DNA of 46,744 nt from Bacteroidales bacterium. GTDB lineage: Bacteria; Bacteroidota; Bacteroidia; Bacteroidales; Prolixibacteraceae. Positions 16,080-24,036 of the stretch are shown here, in pieces; position 1 is the stretch's first letter; every line of letters starts with the position of its first letter. Below the pieces are notes generated by a model that searched no databases, had not been told where the DNA came from, and was given only the letters and a program-made list of their open reading frames with translations. The DNA is taken from the NCBI GenBank assembly GCA_012729335.1, contig JAAYDJ010000002.1:1-46744 (forward strand), read 5' to 3'. The translations under genes and the position numbers were made by a program.

Positions 16080-17093
16080 TTACACCATCGGGTATTTCTT
16101 GAAGATCGAATCCGATTTGGCCAGGATGTCGACATACTGGGCCCGTTGGTAGACGAAAGGATCCTTCAGCTGCTTGCGGGAAAGCTTGCCCCTGAAATTG
16201 GCCAGGGTGGTGTATCCTTTACGGTCCATCCAGGCAGAAATCCCCTCCAGAATCTCTTTAACCACGGGCGGATGGTTTTTATATATGGTACTGACGATCT
16301 GTACGGCGTCGGCGCCGGCCAGAATAGCCCTGATGACGTCATCAGCGGTATAAAGCCCCCTGCTGATACAAATGCTCCCATCGAGGTTGCCATGCAACAA
16401 ACCGGCATATCGCAGCGACAACATGTGATCGTGCGGATTGGTCAGCTCCCACGGATAATAGTACTCCTCTTTCTCCGGATCGATCTCGGGCTGGAAAAAC
16501 CGGTTGAAAAGCACATAGGCATCGGCACCCGCCTCATCCACCTGCTTAATGAAATTCAATGTATTGGTGTAAAAAGGACTGATTTTCACGCTCACGGGAA
16601 TCTTAACGGCCTGTTTGACCGCCTTGACTGTCTCCAGTTGCTTCTCTTCCAGATAATGGCCCGTCACCTCAAAATAGCCCGGGATCGCATATAAATTAAT
16701 CTCCAGGGCATCAATACCGGTATTCTCCAGTTCACGCGCATACTCTACCCACGTGGGCTCATACACTGCATTGAGACTCCCGATGACCGGCACCTTTACC
16801 ATCTCCTTCAGCTTTTTCAATCTGATGAGGTGCTCTTTGGGACCTGCATGCTCAATTTGGGGAAACAACCGCGACATCTCGGCAAAGCGGTTCTCATATT
16901 CACCCAACTCCTCACTCAGCTGGAGACTCTCCAACTGCACCTGTTCCTCAAACAACGATTTATAAACGATGGCGGCAATTCCCGCGTCTTCGAGTTGCTT
17001 AATCGTTTCAGGTTTCATCACCAGATTGGAAGCTCCCAGAATCAGGGGATTTTTGAGCGGTATGCCCATGTAGGTGGTCGATAGATCTGCCAT
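16080..17093 (-). CDS. Dihydroorotate dehydrogenase-like flavoprotein
   Basis: The 337-residue TIM-barrel protein resembles the DHOD family (FMN enzymes oxidising dihydroorotate or reducing uracil-type rings). The N-terminus MADLSTTYMGIPLKNPLILG matches the phosphate-site beginning, and VKISPFY and the C-terminal GADAVQIVSTIY are FMN-region stretches. The catalytic Cys/Ser loop is not clearly conserved, so it belongs to the dihydroorotate dehydrogenase-like group whose substrate is unsettled. It stands alone in the operon sense and is convergent with the phosphatase gene. A pyrimidine role is not supported by the context. Confidence 0.82.
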   Translation of the reverse strand: MADLSTTYMGIPLKNPLILGASNLVMKPETIKQLEDAGIAAIVYKSLFEEQVQLESLQLSEELGEYENRFAEMSRLFPQIEHAGPKEHLIRLKKLKEMVKVPVIGSLNAVYEPTWVEYARELENTGIDALEINLYAIPGYFEVTGHYLEEKQLETVKAVKQAVKIPVSVKISPFYTNTLNFIKQVDEAGADAYVLFNRFFQPEIDPEKEEYYYPWELTNPHDHMLSLRYAGLLHGNLDGSICISRGLYTADDVIRAILAGADAVQIVSTIYKNHPPVVKEILEGISAWMDRKGYTTLANFRGKLSRKQLKDPFVYQRAQYVDILAKSDSIFKKYPMV

Positions 17094-17167
17094 GGTTTTA
17101 GCTTTTGATTTTCAATTATAATTTTTAAATGTATAACTAATTTCCGGCAAATAAGTTCATGCCTGTC

Positions 17168-17238
17168 AAAAAAAGTCATCCTGCCACCGGCCGGTACTCC
17201 CCGGAGGGAAGGCGAAACCGGAACAGTGGCAGGATGAC
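17168..17238 (-). terminator. Rho-independent terminator after hppA
   Basis: Perfect 13-bp inverted repeat GTCATCCTGCCAC (17175-17187) / GTGGCAGGATGAC (17226-17238). Seven A at 17168-17174 make a T-tract on the minus strand, the right polarity for hppA. The loop contains a further CCGG pairing. Confidence 0.85.
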
Positions 17239-17330
17239 AGGTTTAAGGAAAACGGCTGATGTTTTTCGCATCAGACGGAGGAAGCCGTGCAAGCAGAAGC
17301 GGGTAAAGGACTTCCGCAGGTGAGAAACCG

Positions 17331-19622
17331 CTACCAGAGACTCGCGGTAATGGTCAGTCCGGCCATCACCACAGAAACCATTGACATCAGCTTGATAAGG
17401 ATATTGAGCGAAGGGCCGGAAGTATCCTTGAAGGGATCCCCGACGGTATCTCCCACGACACCGGCTTTATGGGCTTCGCTGCCCTTGCCGCCGTGGTTCC
17501 CCTTTTCGATGTATTTCTTGGCATTATCCCAGGCACCTCCGGCATTGTTCAGCATGGAGGCCAGGGTAAAACCGGCGGTAAGGCCGCCGACCAGCAGGCC
17601 GATGACACCGGGAACCCCCATGAAAATACCTACGGCAATGGGCACGATGATGGCCATCATGGAGGGAACAAGCATCTCCCGCTGAGCCCCCTTGGTGGAA
17701 ATCTCCACACATTTGGCATATTCAGGTGTGGCTTTGCCCTCCATAATACCGGCTATTTCGCGGAATTGCCGCCTTACCTCTTCGACCATGGCGCCGGCAG
17801 CACGCCCCACGGCTTTCATGGTCATGGCGCAGAAAACAAAAGCCATCATGGCCCCCACGAAGATACCGCCCAGCAACATGGGATTGAACACCGACAGGTC
17901 ATAAGCCTGGGTGAAATCCCTGATGGTGGCGGAGGCCAGTTCAACGACACGCTGGCCTTCCTGGGCTACGGGAACCACGGCAGCCTTGGCGGTGTAGAAG
18001 ACTACATCGCCCACCTCTTTGACGCCGTCGCTGCTGGCGGCGATTTTTCCGATCCAGAGCCTCACTTCCTCCATATAGGCGGCCAGCAGGGCCATGGCTG
18101 TCAGTGCAGCCGAACCGATGGCAAATCCCTTGCCGGTGGCGGCGGTGGTATTACCGAGCATGTCAAGGGCATCGGTGCGTTCACGTACCTCCTTGGGAAG
18201 ATGGGCCATCTCAGCGTTACCACCTGCATTGTCGGCTATGGGGCCGAAGGCGTCGGTGGCCAGGGTAATTCCCAGTGTAGAGAGCATCCCCACGGCAGCA
18301 AACCCAATACCGTACACGCCCATGGCAAAGTTACCGAAACCACCTGCGAAACCGAAGGCGGCGATGATGCCCAGGACAATGGTCAGCACGGGAATCCAGG
18401 TAGAGAACATCCCCACGGCCATCCCATCGATAATGGTGGTCGCCGGCCCCTGCAGGGCTTGTTTGGCAATGCCGCGGGTAGGCTTGTATTCATCGGAGGT
18501 GAAATACTCGGTCGACTGTCCGATGATCACCCCTGCTGCCAAACCAGCGACTACGGAACCGAAGAGGCCCCAGGTGATCCACCCGGTGGCCGCCATGATG
18601 GCAATGGCGATCAGGATAAAAAGGGAGCTTCCGCCGGTGCCCAGAAGCAGGGCATTGAGGAGGTTTTTCTGGGTTGCCGACTCTTTGGTGCGGACCAGGA
18701 AAATTCCCAGGACGGAGAGAATGGTTCCGATGGCAGCCACAATCATGGGAGCCAGCACATAGGTGGAGGCTTCACCGCCGGCCAGGACCGGAAGGGCAGC
18801 CCCCAGGGCCGCCGTGGCCAGTATGGAGCCTGCATAGGATTCATAGAGGTCAGCCCCCATGCCGGCCACATCACCCACATTGTCGCCTACATTGTCGGCA
18901 ATGGTGGCAGGATTCCGCGGATCATCCTCGGGGATACCGGCTTCCACCTTACCCACCAGGTCAGCGCCCACATCGGCGGCCTTGGTGTAAATCCCGCCGC
19001 CTACGCGGGCGAAGAGGGCCTGCGTGGAAGCCCCCATCCCGAAGGTCAGCATCGTGGCGGTGATCTCAATGAGTTTCATGTGCTCGGAAGTCCCGGGATG
19101 CACAAAGGTGAGCCCCAGAAAATGAAGTCCGTCGGCCATATGGGCCGGGGTGTATACCCATTCAGTAAGGATCAGGTACCAGGCAGCGATGTCAAGCAGG
19201 GCAAAGCCCACCACGACGAGCCCCATCACGGCGCCGCTGCGGAAGGCAATCTGCAGCCCCTTGTTGAGGGATTTGGTGGCCCCATGAGCAGTGCGTGCCG
19301 AAGCATGGGTGGCGGTCTTCATCCCCAGGAAACCGCATAGCCCCGAGAAAAAACCACCGGTCAGAAAAGCGATCGGCACAAAGGGATTCTGCACCCCCAG
19401 ATAGGCTAAAACCAGCAACAACACCACCAACACCAGGAAAACCTTCAGCACAACCGAATACTGGCGACGCAGATAGGCCATGGCGCCTTCACGTACATAT
19501 TGGGCAATCTCCTGCATCCGGGGAGTCCCTTCGGAATTCTTCAGCATCGAACGGTAGAAATACCAGGCAAAGCCCAGCGCAAGCAAAGAGGATATCGGAA
19601 CAATCCAAAATAATGCACTCAT
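17331..19622 (-). CDS. hppA: K+-dependent membrane-bound ion-pumping pyrophosphatase
   Basis: The 763-residue integral membrane protein (about 16 TM segments) hydrolyses PPi and pumps H+ and/or Na+. The substrate site is visible in DVGADLVGKVE and in the paired acidic blocks NVGDNVGDVAG and DNAGGNAEM. The segment GNTTAATGKG has Ala and Gly at the two positions that mark K+-dependent enzymes. Whether it pumps Na+, H+ or both depends on glutamate placement that I cannot judge without alignment. Single-gene unit with its own terminator and a candidate -7 box 110 nt upstream. In a fermenter it recovers energy from biosynthetic PPi. Confidence 0.95.
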   Translation of the reverse strand: MSALFWIVPISSLLALGFAWYFYRSMLKNSEGTPRMQEIAQYVREGAMAYLRRQYSVVLKVFLVLVVLLLVLAYLGVQNPFVPIAFLTGGFFSGLCGFLGMKTATHASARTAHGATKSLNKGLQIAFRSGAVMGLVVVGFALLDIAAWYLILTEWVYTPAHMADGLHFLGLTFVHPGTSEHMKLIEITATMLTFGMGASTQALFARVGGGIYTKAADVGADLVGKVEAGIPEDDPRNPATIADNVGDNVGDVAGMGADLYESYAGSILATAALGAALPVLAGGEASTYVLAPMIVAAIGTILSVLGIFLVRTKESATQKNLLNALLLGTGGSSLFILIAIAIMAATGWITWGLFGSVVAGLAAGVIIGQSTEYFTSDEYKPTRGIAKQALQGPATTIIDGMAVGMFSTWIPVLTIVLGIIAAFGFAGGFGNFAMGVYGIGFAAVGMLSTLGITLATDAFGPIADNAGGNAEMAHLPKEVRERTDALDMLGNTTAATGKGFAIGSAALTAMALLAAYMEEVRLWIGKIAASSDGVKEVGDVVFYTAKAAVVPVAQEGQRVVELASATIRDFTQAYDLSVFNPMLLGGIFVGAMMAFVFCAMTMKAVGRAAGAMVEEVRRQFREIAGIMEGKATPEYAKCVEISTKGAQREMLVPSMMAIIVPIAVGIFMGVPGVIGLLVGGLTAGFTLASMLNNAGGAWDNAKKYIEKGNHGGKGSEAHKAGVVGDTVGDPFKDTSGPSLNILIKLMSMVSVVMAGLTITASLW

Positions 19623-19731
19623 AAGTTAGTCTCCTTTATTTATTTACAATGATTTAGTTTATGTCTATTCCGGTGACATCTCCTTCTTCCGGGTGTGGAA
19701 TTAGTTATGTAAAACTTCTCAGGCCTATCCA

Positions 19732-19739
19732 CAAAGATA
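19732..19739 (-). promoter_or_regulatory. Candidate -7 box for hppA
   Basis: Minus-strand TATCTTTG, an exact TAnnTTTG match 110 nt upstream of the hppA start. No convincing -33 TTG is seen. It implies an untranslated leader of about 100 nt. Confidence 0.45.
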
Positions 19740-19794
19740 GTTTTTCCGCTTAAAAACGGTACGGAAGCCCCCTTTTTTTAAAGGGAATTCACTT

Positions 19795-19823
19795 TTTGTT
19801 TACCTCCGGAAAAGCTACTTTTG
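19795..19823 (+). promoter_or_regulatory. Promoter of the phosphotyrosine phosphatase gene
   Basis: TTTG (19795-19798), 17-bp spacer and TACTTTTG (19816-19823) match the Bacteroidota -33/-7 pattern. The ATG follows at 19842, giving a very short leader. An ATG at 19821 overlaps the -7 box and is therefore not the likely start. Confidence 0.6.
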
Positions 19824-19841
19824 CCACGAATCAGTTTGTGT

Positions 19842-20324
19842 ATGAAGAAAAGGATTTTATTCGTCTGTCTGGGAAATATCTGTCGCTCACCCGGAGCGGA
19901 GGCCGTGCTGACGCAGATGGCATCGCAGCGTCAGTTGGTGACCCCGCTGGAAATTGACTCGGCCGGAATCGGGGGATGGCATGCCGGCGAACCTGCCGAC
20001 TCCCGCATGCAGAAGCATGCCCTGAAAAGAGGATACCAGATGACCGGCACCGCCCGCAAATTCGATCCTGACAGGGACTTTGACCAGTTTGACCTGATCA
20101 TCGGCATGGACGGGGAAAACATCCGGGCACTCAGATCCATGGCCCGTAACGATGCCGATAAAAAGAAAATTATGAGGATGACCGACTTCAGCAAACTATA
20201 TAGTTACACATCGGTTCCCGATCCCTATTACGGCGGGGAAGACGGATTTGAGCTGGTCCTCGACCTGCTCGAAGATGCCTGTGATGGCCTGCTCGACAAA
20301 CTGGAACAGGAGAATCTGCGCTGA
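19842..20324 (+). CDS. Low-molecular-weight protein-tyrosine phosphatase
   Basis: The 160-residue cytoplasmic enzyme has the P-loop C9-LGNIC-R15-S directly at the N-terminus (MKKRILFVCLGNICRSPGAE), the LMW-PTP signature C-x5-R. The general acid Asp lies in the VPDPYYGG motif near residue 126. The start at 19842 leaves the usual spacing of the catalytic loop, and a promoter covers the alternative start. It dephosphorylates protein tyrosines, often regulating capsule or exopolysaccharide synthesis; no tyrosine kinase is nearby, so the partner is unknown. Convergent with the mgtC-like gene. Confidence 0.92.
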   Translation: MKKRILFVCLGNICRSPGAEAVLTQMASQRQLVTPLEIDSAGIGGWHAGEPADSRMQKHALKRGYQMTGTARKFDPDRDFDQFDLIIGMDGENIRALRSMARNDADKKKIMRMTDFSKLYSYTSVPDPYYGGEDGFELVLDLLEDACDGLLDKLEQENLR

Positions 20325-20397
20325 GACGCTTTGCAACAGAAGGGGTGTTGCCGGAGGCCATCCCCATTTTGAAATCCCAAACCAGGGTCCTGAATAA

Positions 20398-21102
20398 TCA
20401 ACTGATCATGTCGACCGAATAGGAGACCAGCCCGTCGATCCCCTCCAGGCTTGCCGACAGCTGTTCAGGATCCAGCCTGACGGGAATATAGGCATAGAAC
20501 ACGTATTTGTCGGCCGTTTCTCCATTGTTTTTACGGATATCGACCTCATGTACCCTGATTTTCAAGGAGGTGATGACGTTCCTGATTTCGCTGAAACCCG
20601 AGGTTTTCTTTCTGACCACCACTTCGATCCGCTTGAAGAGTTTGTCCTGGAAAAACCGCTTTTCGAGCAGATCCATGATGGAGAGGGAGAAGAGGATAAT
20701 GGCCAGGGCGACGGCGCTGATGCGGAACAATCCCGCTCCGATGGCCAGTCCGAGCATGGCCATGGCCCATATGGATGCGGCAGTGGTCAATCCTTTGACA
20801 TTGAAGCCAAAGCGGAGGATCGCCCCCGCCCCCAGAAAGCCGATACCCGTCACCACCTGGGCGGCAATTCTCCCCGGGTCCCCATTTTGAAAATCCGTGA
20901 AGGTCTGTGGAATGTAAATGGATAACAACATCCCCAGGGTAGAACCGATACTGATCAGAATGTGGGTTCTCAGTCCTGCGGGCTGACTGTGGGCTTCCCG
21001 TTCGATACCAACCAGCATCCCCGCCATAAAACTCACCACCAGCCTCAGCACACTGGTCTCAAAGTTAATTTCCGAAGTGCCGGCAATGACAGAAATATCC
21101 AT
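20398..21102 (-). CDS. MgtC/SapB-family inner-membrane protein
   Basis: The 234-residue protein has the MgtC/SapB membrane domain in the first ~135 residues: LVGIEREAHSQPAGLRTHIL (conserved GxEREHxxQPAGLRTH-type motif), GFLGAGAI and LTTAASIWAMAMLG, in four to five TM helices. A cytoplasmic ACT-like C-terminal domain follows (about 155-234). Family members modulate Mg2+ homeostasis or F-ATPase; the function in free-living Bacteroidota is unclear. Single gene; upstream lies the imperfect GGAGTCATCT repeat and the MaoC gene on the same strand. Confidence 0.88.
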   Translation of the reverse strand: MDISVIAGTSEINFETSVLRLVVSFMAGMLVGIEREAHSQPAGLRTHILISIGSTLGMLLSIYIPQTFTDFQNGDPGRIAAQVVTGIGFLGAGAILRFGFNVKGLTTAASIWAMAMLGLAIGAGLFRISAVALAIILFSLSIMDLLEKRFFQDKLFKRIEVVVRKKTSGFSEIRNVITSLKIRVHEVDIRKNNGETADKYVFYAYIPVRLDPEQLSASLEGIDGLVSYSVDMIS

Positions 21103-21124
21103 GGCATTAAGAATTTACTTGTTA

Positions 21125-21197
21125 ACGGGGAGTCATCTCCTTCCGGATTGGTGAGGAGTCATCTACTTCCGGATCGGGGGGAGATTTCTCCTTCCTG
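21125..21197. repeat. Imperfect 28-bp direct repeats with GGAG..CTCC palindromes
   Basis: Two copies of a unit reading CGGGGAGTCATCTCCTTCC and then TGAGGAGTCATCTACTTCC, followed by GGATYGGKG, and a third degenerate copy (GGGAGATTTCTCCTTCC). They fill the 95-nt gap between the MaoC stop and the MgtC start. The core CGGGGAG..ATCTCC also occurs at 5034. Confidence 0.6.
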
Positions 21198-21662
21198 TCA
21201 GGCAAAATGATAAAGAAAAACGGCGATGCCCTCGAAGGCCGGTTTGGCCACGCCTTCAATGCCCATGATAATTTTCACCCTGACCCGGGTTATTCCCCGC
21301 AGGTTGGTGACCTCCTCCATCAGAAACCGGGTGCTGACCCGGCTGTTGACCACCACGGGCTGGTTAAAGCGAAGGTTTTCCAGCCCATAATTGACAATGA
21401 GCTTGACATTCCGAACGTCGACCACCGTATGCCACAGGTAGGTGACCAGCGACAGGGTAAGATACCCATGGGCAATAGTCGCCTTGAATGGCGATTCGGT
21501 GGCAGCCCTTTCAGGATCGGTATGGATCCATTGATGGTCATGGGTGGCTTCTGCAAACCGGTTGATCTGCTCCTGGGTGATCTCTATCACCTCCGAAACA
21601 CCTATCTCCTGTCCGGTCAACGCCTCAAAATCGGCATGTCCGGTGATGATTCTTTTTGGCAT
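21198..21662 (-). CDS. MaoC-family (R)-specific enoyl hydratase-like protein
   Basis: The 154-residue hot-dog-fold protein has the MaoC hydratase signature: catalytic Asp/His in ATHDHQWIHTDPERA (about 39-53) and HGYLTLSL after it. Enzymes of this type hydrate trans-2-enoyl-CoA to (R)-3-hydroxyacyl-CoA. No acyl-CoA partner gene is adjacent, so the pathway is open; similar small proteins are annotated nodulation-protein-N-like. The length matches stand-alone members. It is divergent from the transporter gene. Confidence 0.88.
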   Translation of the reverse strand: MPKRIITGHADFEALTGQEIGVSEVIEITQEQINRFAEATHDHQWIHTDPERAATESPFKATIAHGYLTLSLVTYLWHTVVDVRNVKLIVNYGLENLRFNQPVVVNSRVSTRFLMEEVTNLRGITRVRVKIIMGIEGVAKPAFEGIAVFLYHFA

Positions 21663-21806
21663 AGATGAATGATTGCTTTTGTGACAAATCGTAGTTAATC
21701 AGAAAACGAAGATACAAAAAAGTAACCATCCGGGGGGAGGATTTAATCATCGGATAGCCGTACGGACTGTCGTAAATTTTCCAACCTTTGCATCAGATCC
21801 GGAGTT

Positions 21807-22718
21807 ATGAAAAACCTGTTGCGCTCCACCACTTTTCTGGCTATTGTGGCGGCTTTGCTGTGGTCTACGGCCTTTGCCGGGATCAAGATCGGACTGCAAT
21901 ACCATACGCCGCTTCAGTTCGCAGCGCTGCGTTTTGCCCTTGCGGGCATAATGGTGATGGTGCTGTATGGCCAGTGGGGTCTTTATCTGCGGGAGGTCAG
22001 GCGGGAATGGCGGTTTATCCTGACCATCGGGGTCATCCAGGTGATCATCCAGTATGGTCTCTTTTATACGGGTATGAACCTGGTACCCGGAGCCCTGGGG
22101 GCCATGATCGTGGGCTCCTCTCCCCTTTTTGTAGCCCTTGTGGCCCACTTTACCCACCCCAACGACCGGCTTAATCCCCTCAAGGTGATCAGCATCCTGG
22201 TGGGAGTGGCCGGTATTGCCATTATCACCCTGGGCCGTCAGGACGTGGAAATGAAAAATCCCTACGAATGGGTGGGCATCGCCCTGCTCATCTTTAATAA
22301 TATGGCCTCGGGTTACAGCAACGTGCTGGTCTCCCGTTTCTCGCGCCCCCTCTCCCCGATCATCCTCACCTCGGCCTCGCTGCTCATCGGGGGATTCCTG
22401 CTTTTCCTGCTTTCCCTGCCCATCGAAGGCCTTCCGCAGGGGCCTTTCCCCTGGGAGTATTGGACAGCCCTGCTCTGGCTCGCCTTCCTTTCCGCAGCCG
22501 CCTTCTCCATATGGTATTCCCTGCTTAAACGCCCCGGGGTCAAAGTCTCCGAACTGAACGTGTGGAAATTCCTCATTCCGGTTTCAGGGGCCGCACTCAG
22601 CTGGCTTATCGTGAAAGGAGAACACCCCGACCCGATCTCCATCGCAGGCATGCTCTTTATCGTCCTGGCCCTGGTCCTCGTCAGCCGCGCCAAAAACACC
22701 CCTTCCCCAAACCGATAA
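21807..22718 (+). CDS. EamA-family drug/metabolite transporter
   Basis: The 303-residue membrane protein has ten predicted TM helices in two EamA repeats (about 7-140 and 153-293), e.g. IVAALLWSTAFAGIKIGL at the first helix and LGAMIVGSSPLFVALVAHF in the fourth. DMT-superfamily members usually export metabolites or amino acids; the substrate is unknown. Single gene with no recognised promoter. An octanucleotide repeat array fills the convergent gap to the DUF1080 gene. Confidence 0.9.
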   Translation: MKNLLRSTTFLAIVAALLWSTAFAGIKIGLQYHTPLQFAALRFALAGIMVMVLYGQWGLYLREVRREWRFILTIGVIQVIIQYGLFYTGMNLVPGALGAMIVGSSPLFVALVAHFTHPNDRLNPLKVISILVGVAGIAIITLGRQDVEMKNPYEWVGIALLIFNNMASGYSNVLVSRFSRPLSPIILTSASLLIGGFLLFLLSLPIEGLPQGPFPWEYWTALLWLAFLSAAAFSIWYSLLKRPGVKVSELNVWKFLIPVSGAALSWLIVKGEHPDPISIAGMLFIVLALVLVSRAKNTPSPNR

Positions 22719-22749
22719 CCAGACCTTCCGGCCTACAAATGACATCAGA

Positions 22750-22996
22750 TTATCCTTATTTTCTGATTTCCTAATATCCTGATACCCTTATATCCTGATA
22801 TTCTGACATTCTGTTTTCCTAATATTCTGATATCCTGTTATCCTGATACTCTGCTATTCTGATATCCTGATACTCTGCTATTCTGATATCCTGTTATCCT
22901 GATACTCTGATACTCTGATACTCTGATATTCTGATACTCTGATACTCTGATATTCTGATACTCTGATATCCTGATACTCTGATATCCTGATATCCT
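22750..22996. repeat. Octanucleotide tandem array (TATYCTGA/TACTCTGA)n
   Basis: About thirty degenerate 8-mers (TATTCTGA, TATCCTGA, TACTCTGA, TATCCTGT) run uninterrupted through 247 bp between two convergent genes. A 24-bp higher-order unit (TATTCTGATATCCTGATACT...) repeats in the middle. The left end is the most eroded; the right end is homogeneous and abuts the TAA of the DUF1080 gene. There are no spacers, so it is not CRISPR. Confidence 0.92.
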
Positions 22997-23793
22997 TAAT
23001 CTTCCAGCACTTTAAGCTCTACTTTTCTGAAGTCGATAGGATGGCTTTCGCCCTGGAGGGAAAGGGTTCCGCTGCGCAGGAGCTTGTCGCCGGTGGCCGG
23101 CAGTAGTTTGGTAAAAGAGGGATCGCGGTCGTCGAGCTGGGGTTGTTCGTACACGATGACGGTGTCACCGTTAACGATATGACGGATGATGCCGCTGCCA
23201 TGGACTTCCACTTCAGCAGTGACCCACTCCTCCCCGTGATAGGTTTTTGAGGAAGAGGAGGAACAGTGGTCAAGGATCAGTTGGCCATTCATGACCACGT
23301 TGGTACCTGGGGTGCACAGGTTGCAGGTAGGGCGTTCACCGGTTCCGTCCCCGCCAAGAAACTGTACTTCGATGGAAACCGGAAAATCCTGGTCCTTTTC
23401 CATCGTGGCCAGGGGTTGCCCGTGAATCATCACCCCGCTGTTACGCAACGCCCAGGCCGGTCCGCCGGGGCACTGTTCTCCCACAAAACGGTATTCGATG
23501 CGAAGCAGATAGTGGGAGAAGGTATCCTTGTAAAAGAGGTGGGCAAAACGATCGCCGAAGGTGTCGTACCCGTCATAACGGACCTTCAGCAGGCCATCCT
23601 CCACCCTGAAGGTGTTGGCGAAATTATCACCGGCTTCGAATCCCCTGATCTTGGGAGTCCACCCCTCCAGATCCTTGCCGTTAAACAACTGGATCCAGTC
23701 ATGTTCTGCACTTTTAGGGGCCTGGCATCCTATGGCCAGCATCAGGGGAAGCAGCAGAATCCACCCGGCTCTGAGAAGGTCAATACGCTTCAT
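22996..23793 (-). CDS. DUF1080 (3-keto-disaccharide hydrolase-like) lipoprotein
   Basis: The start at 23793 gives MKRIDLLRAGW...LAIGC, a lipoprotein signal with C at residue 23, so the 265-residue protein is membrane-anchored outside the cytoplasm. The mature part is a concanavalin-like beta-sandwich of the DUF1080 family: NGKDLEGWTPKIRG opening, LRIEYRFVGEQCPGGPAWALRNSG central block, GTLSLQGESHPIDFRKVELK end. Family members include 3-keto-glycoside hydrolases. No sugar operon surrounds it, so the substrate is unknown. A longer reading from 23853 lacks a sensible signal and is rejected. Confidence 0.9.
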   Translation of the reverse strand: MKRIDLLRAGWILLLPLMLAIGCQAPKSAEHDWIQLFNGKDLEGWTPKIRGFEAGDNFANTFRVEDGLLKVRYDGYDTFGDRFAHLFYKDTFSHYLLRIEYRFVGEQCPGGPAWALRNSGVMIHGQPLATMEKDQDFPVSIEVQFLGGDGTGERPTCNLCTPGTNVVMNGQLILDHCSSSSSKTYHGEEWVTAEVEVHGSGIIRHIVNGDTVIVYEQPQLDDRDPSFTKLLPATGDKLLRSGTLSLQGESHPIDFRKVELKVLED

Positions 23794-23944
23794 GGTACTT
23801 GTTTTATGGTTTAGAAGTGTGAAGATAGCTCTTTTTGTGGTTTCAGATATCATAAAGGGAGAGCGTTCATCAGCAAAAAATCAGCAGCAGAGGATCAGAA
23901 ACAAGGGATCAGTAGCAAGGGGGAAGGAACCGCAAAGGGAAAGA

Positions 23945-23961
23945 TAGTTTTGTTATTTTTG
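23945..23961 (+). promoter_or_regulatory. Two overlapping -7 boxes before the phosphatase-like gene
   Basis: TAGTTTTG (23945-23952) and TATTTTTG (23954-23961) both match TAnnTTTG. The ATG follows 76 nt later. No -33 TTG is seen at the right spacing. Confidence 0.4.
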
Positions 23962-24036
23962 AAGCCTGAAAGCCTATGACCGGGTCAGCCCTTTGAGGGA
24001 AGAGAGGTTGCTCCGGAACAGCTTTTACAAGGATAT

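Noticed and set aside
16080-17093. pyrD proper (pyrimidine synthesis)
   Set aside because: The catalytic-base loop is not clearly conserved and there is no pyrimidine gene context; kept as DHOD-like.
17469-19340. 623-codon open frame opposite hppA
   Set aside because: A shadow of the pyrophosphatase gene, Gly/His-rich with no fold signature.
22750-22996. Possible CRISPR array
   Set aside because: Units are 8 bp and contiguous with no unique spacers, and no cas genes are near.
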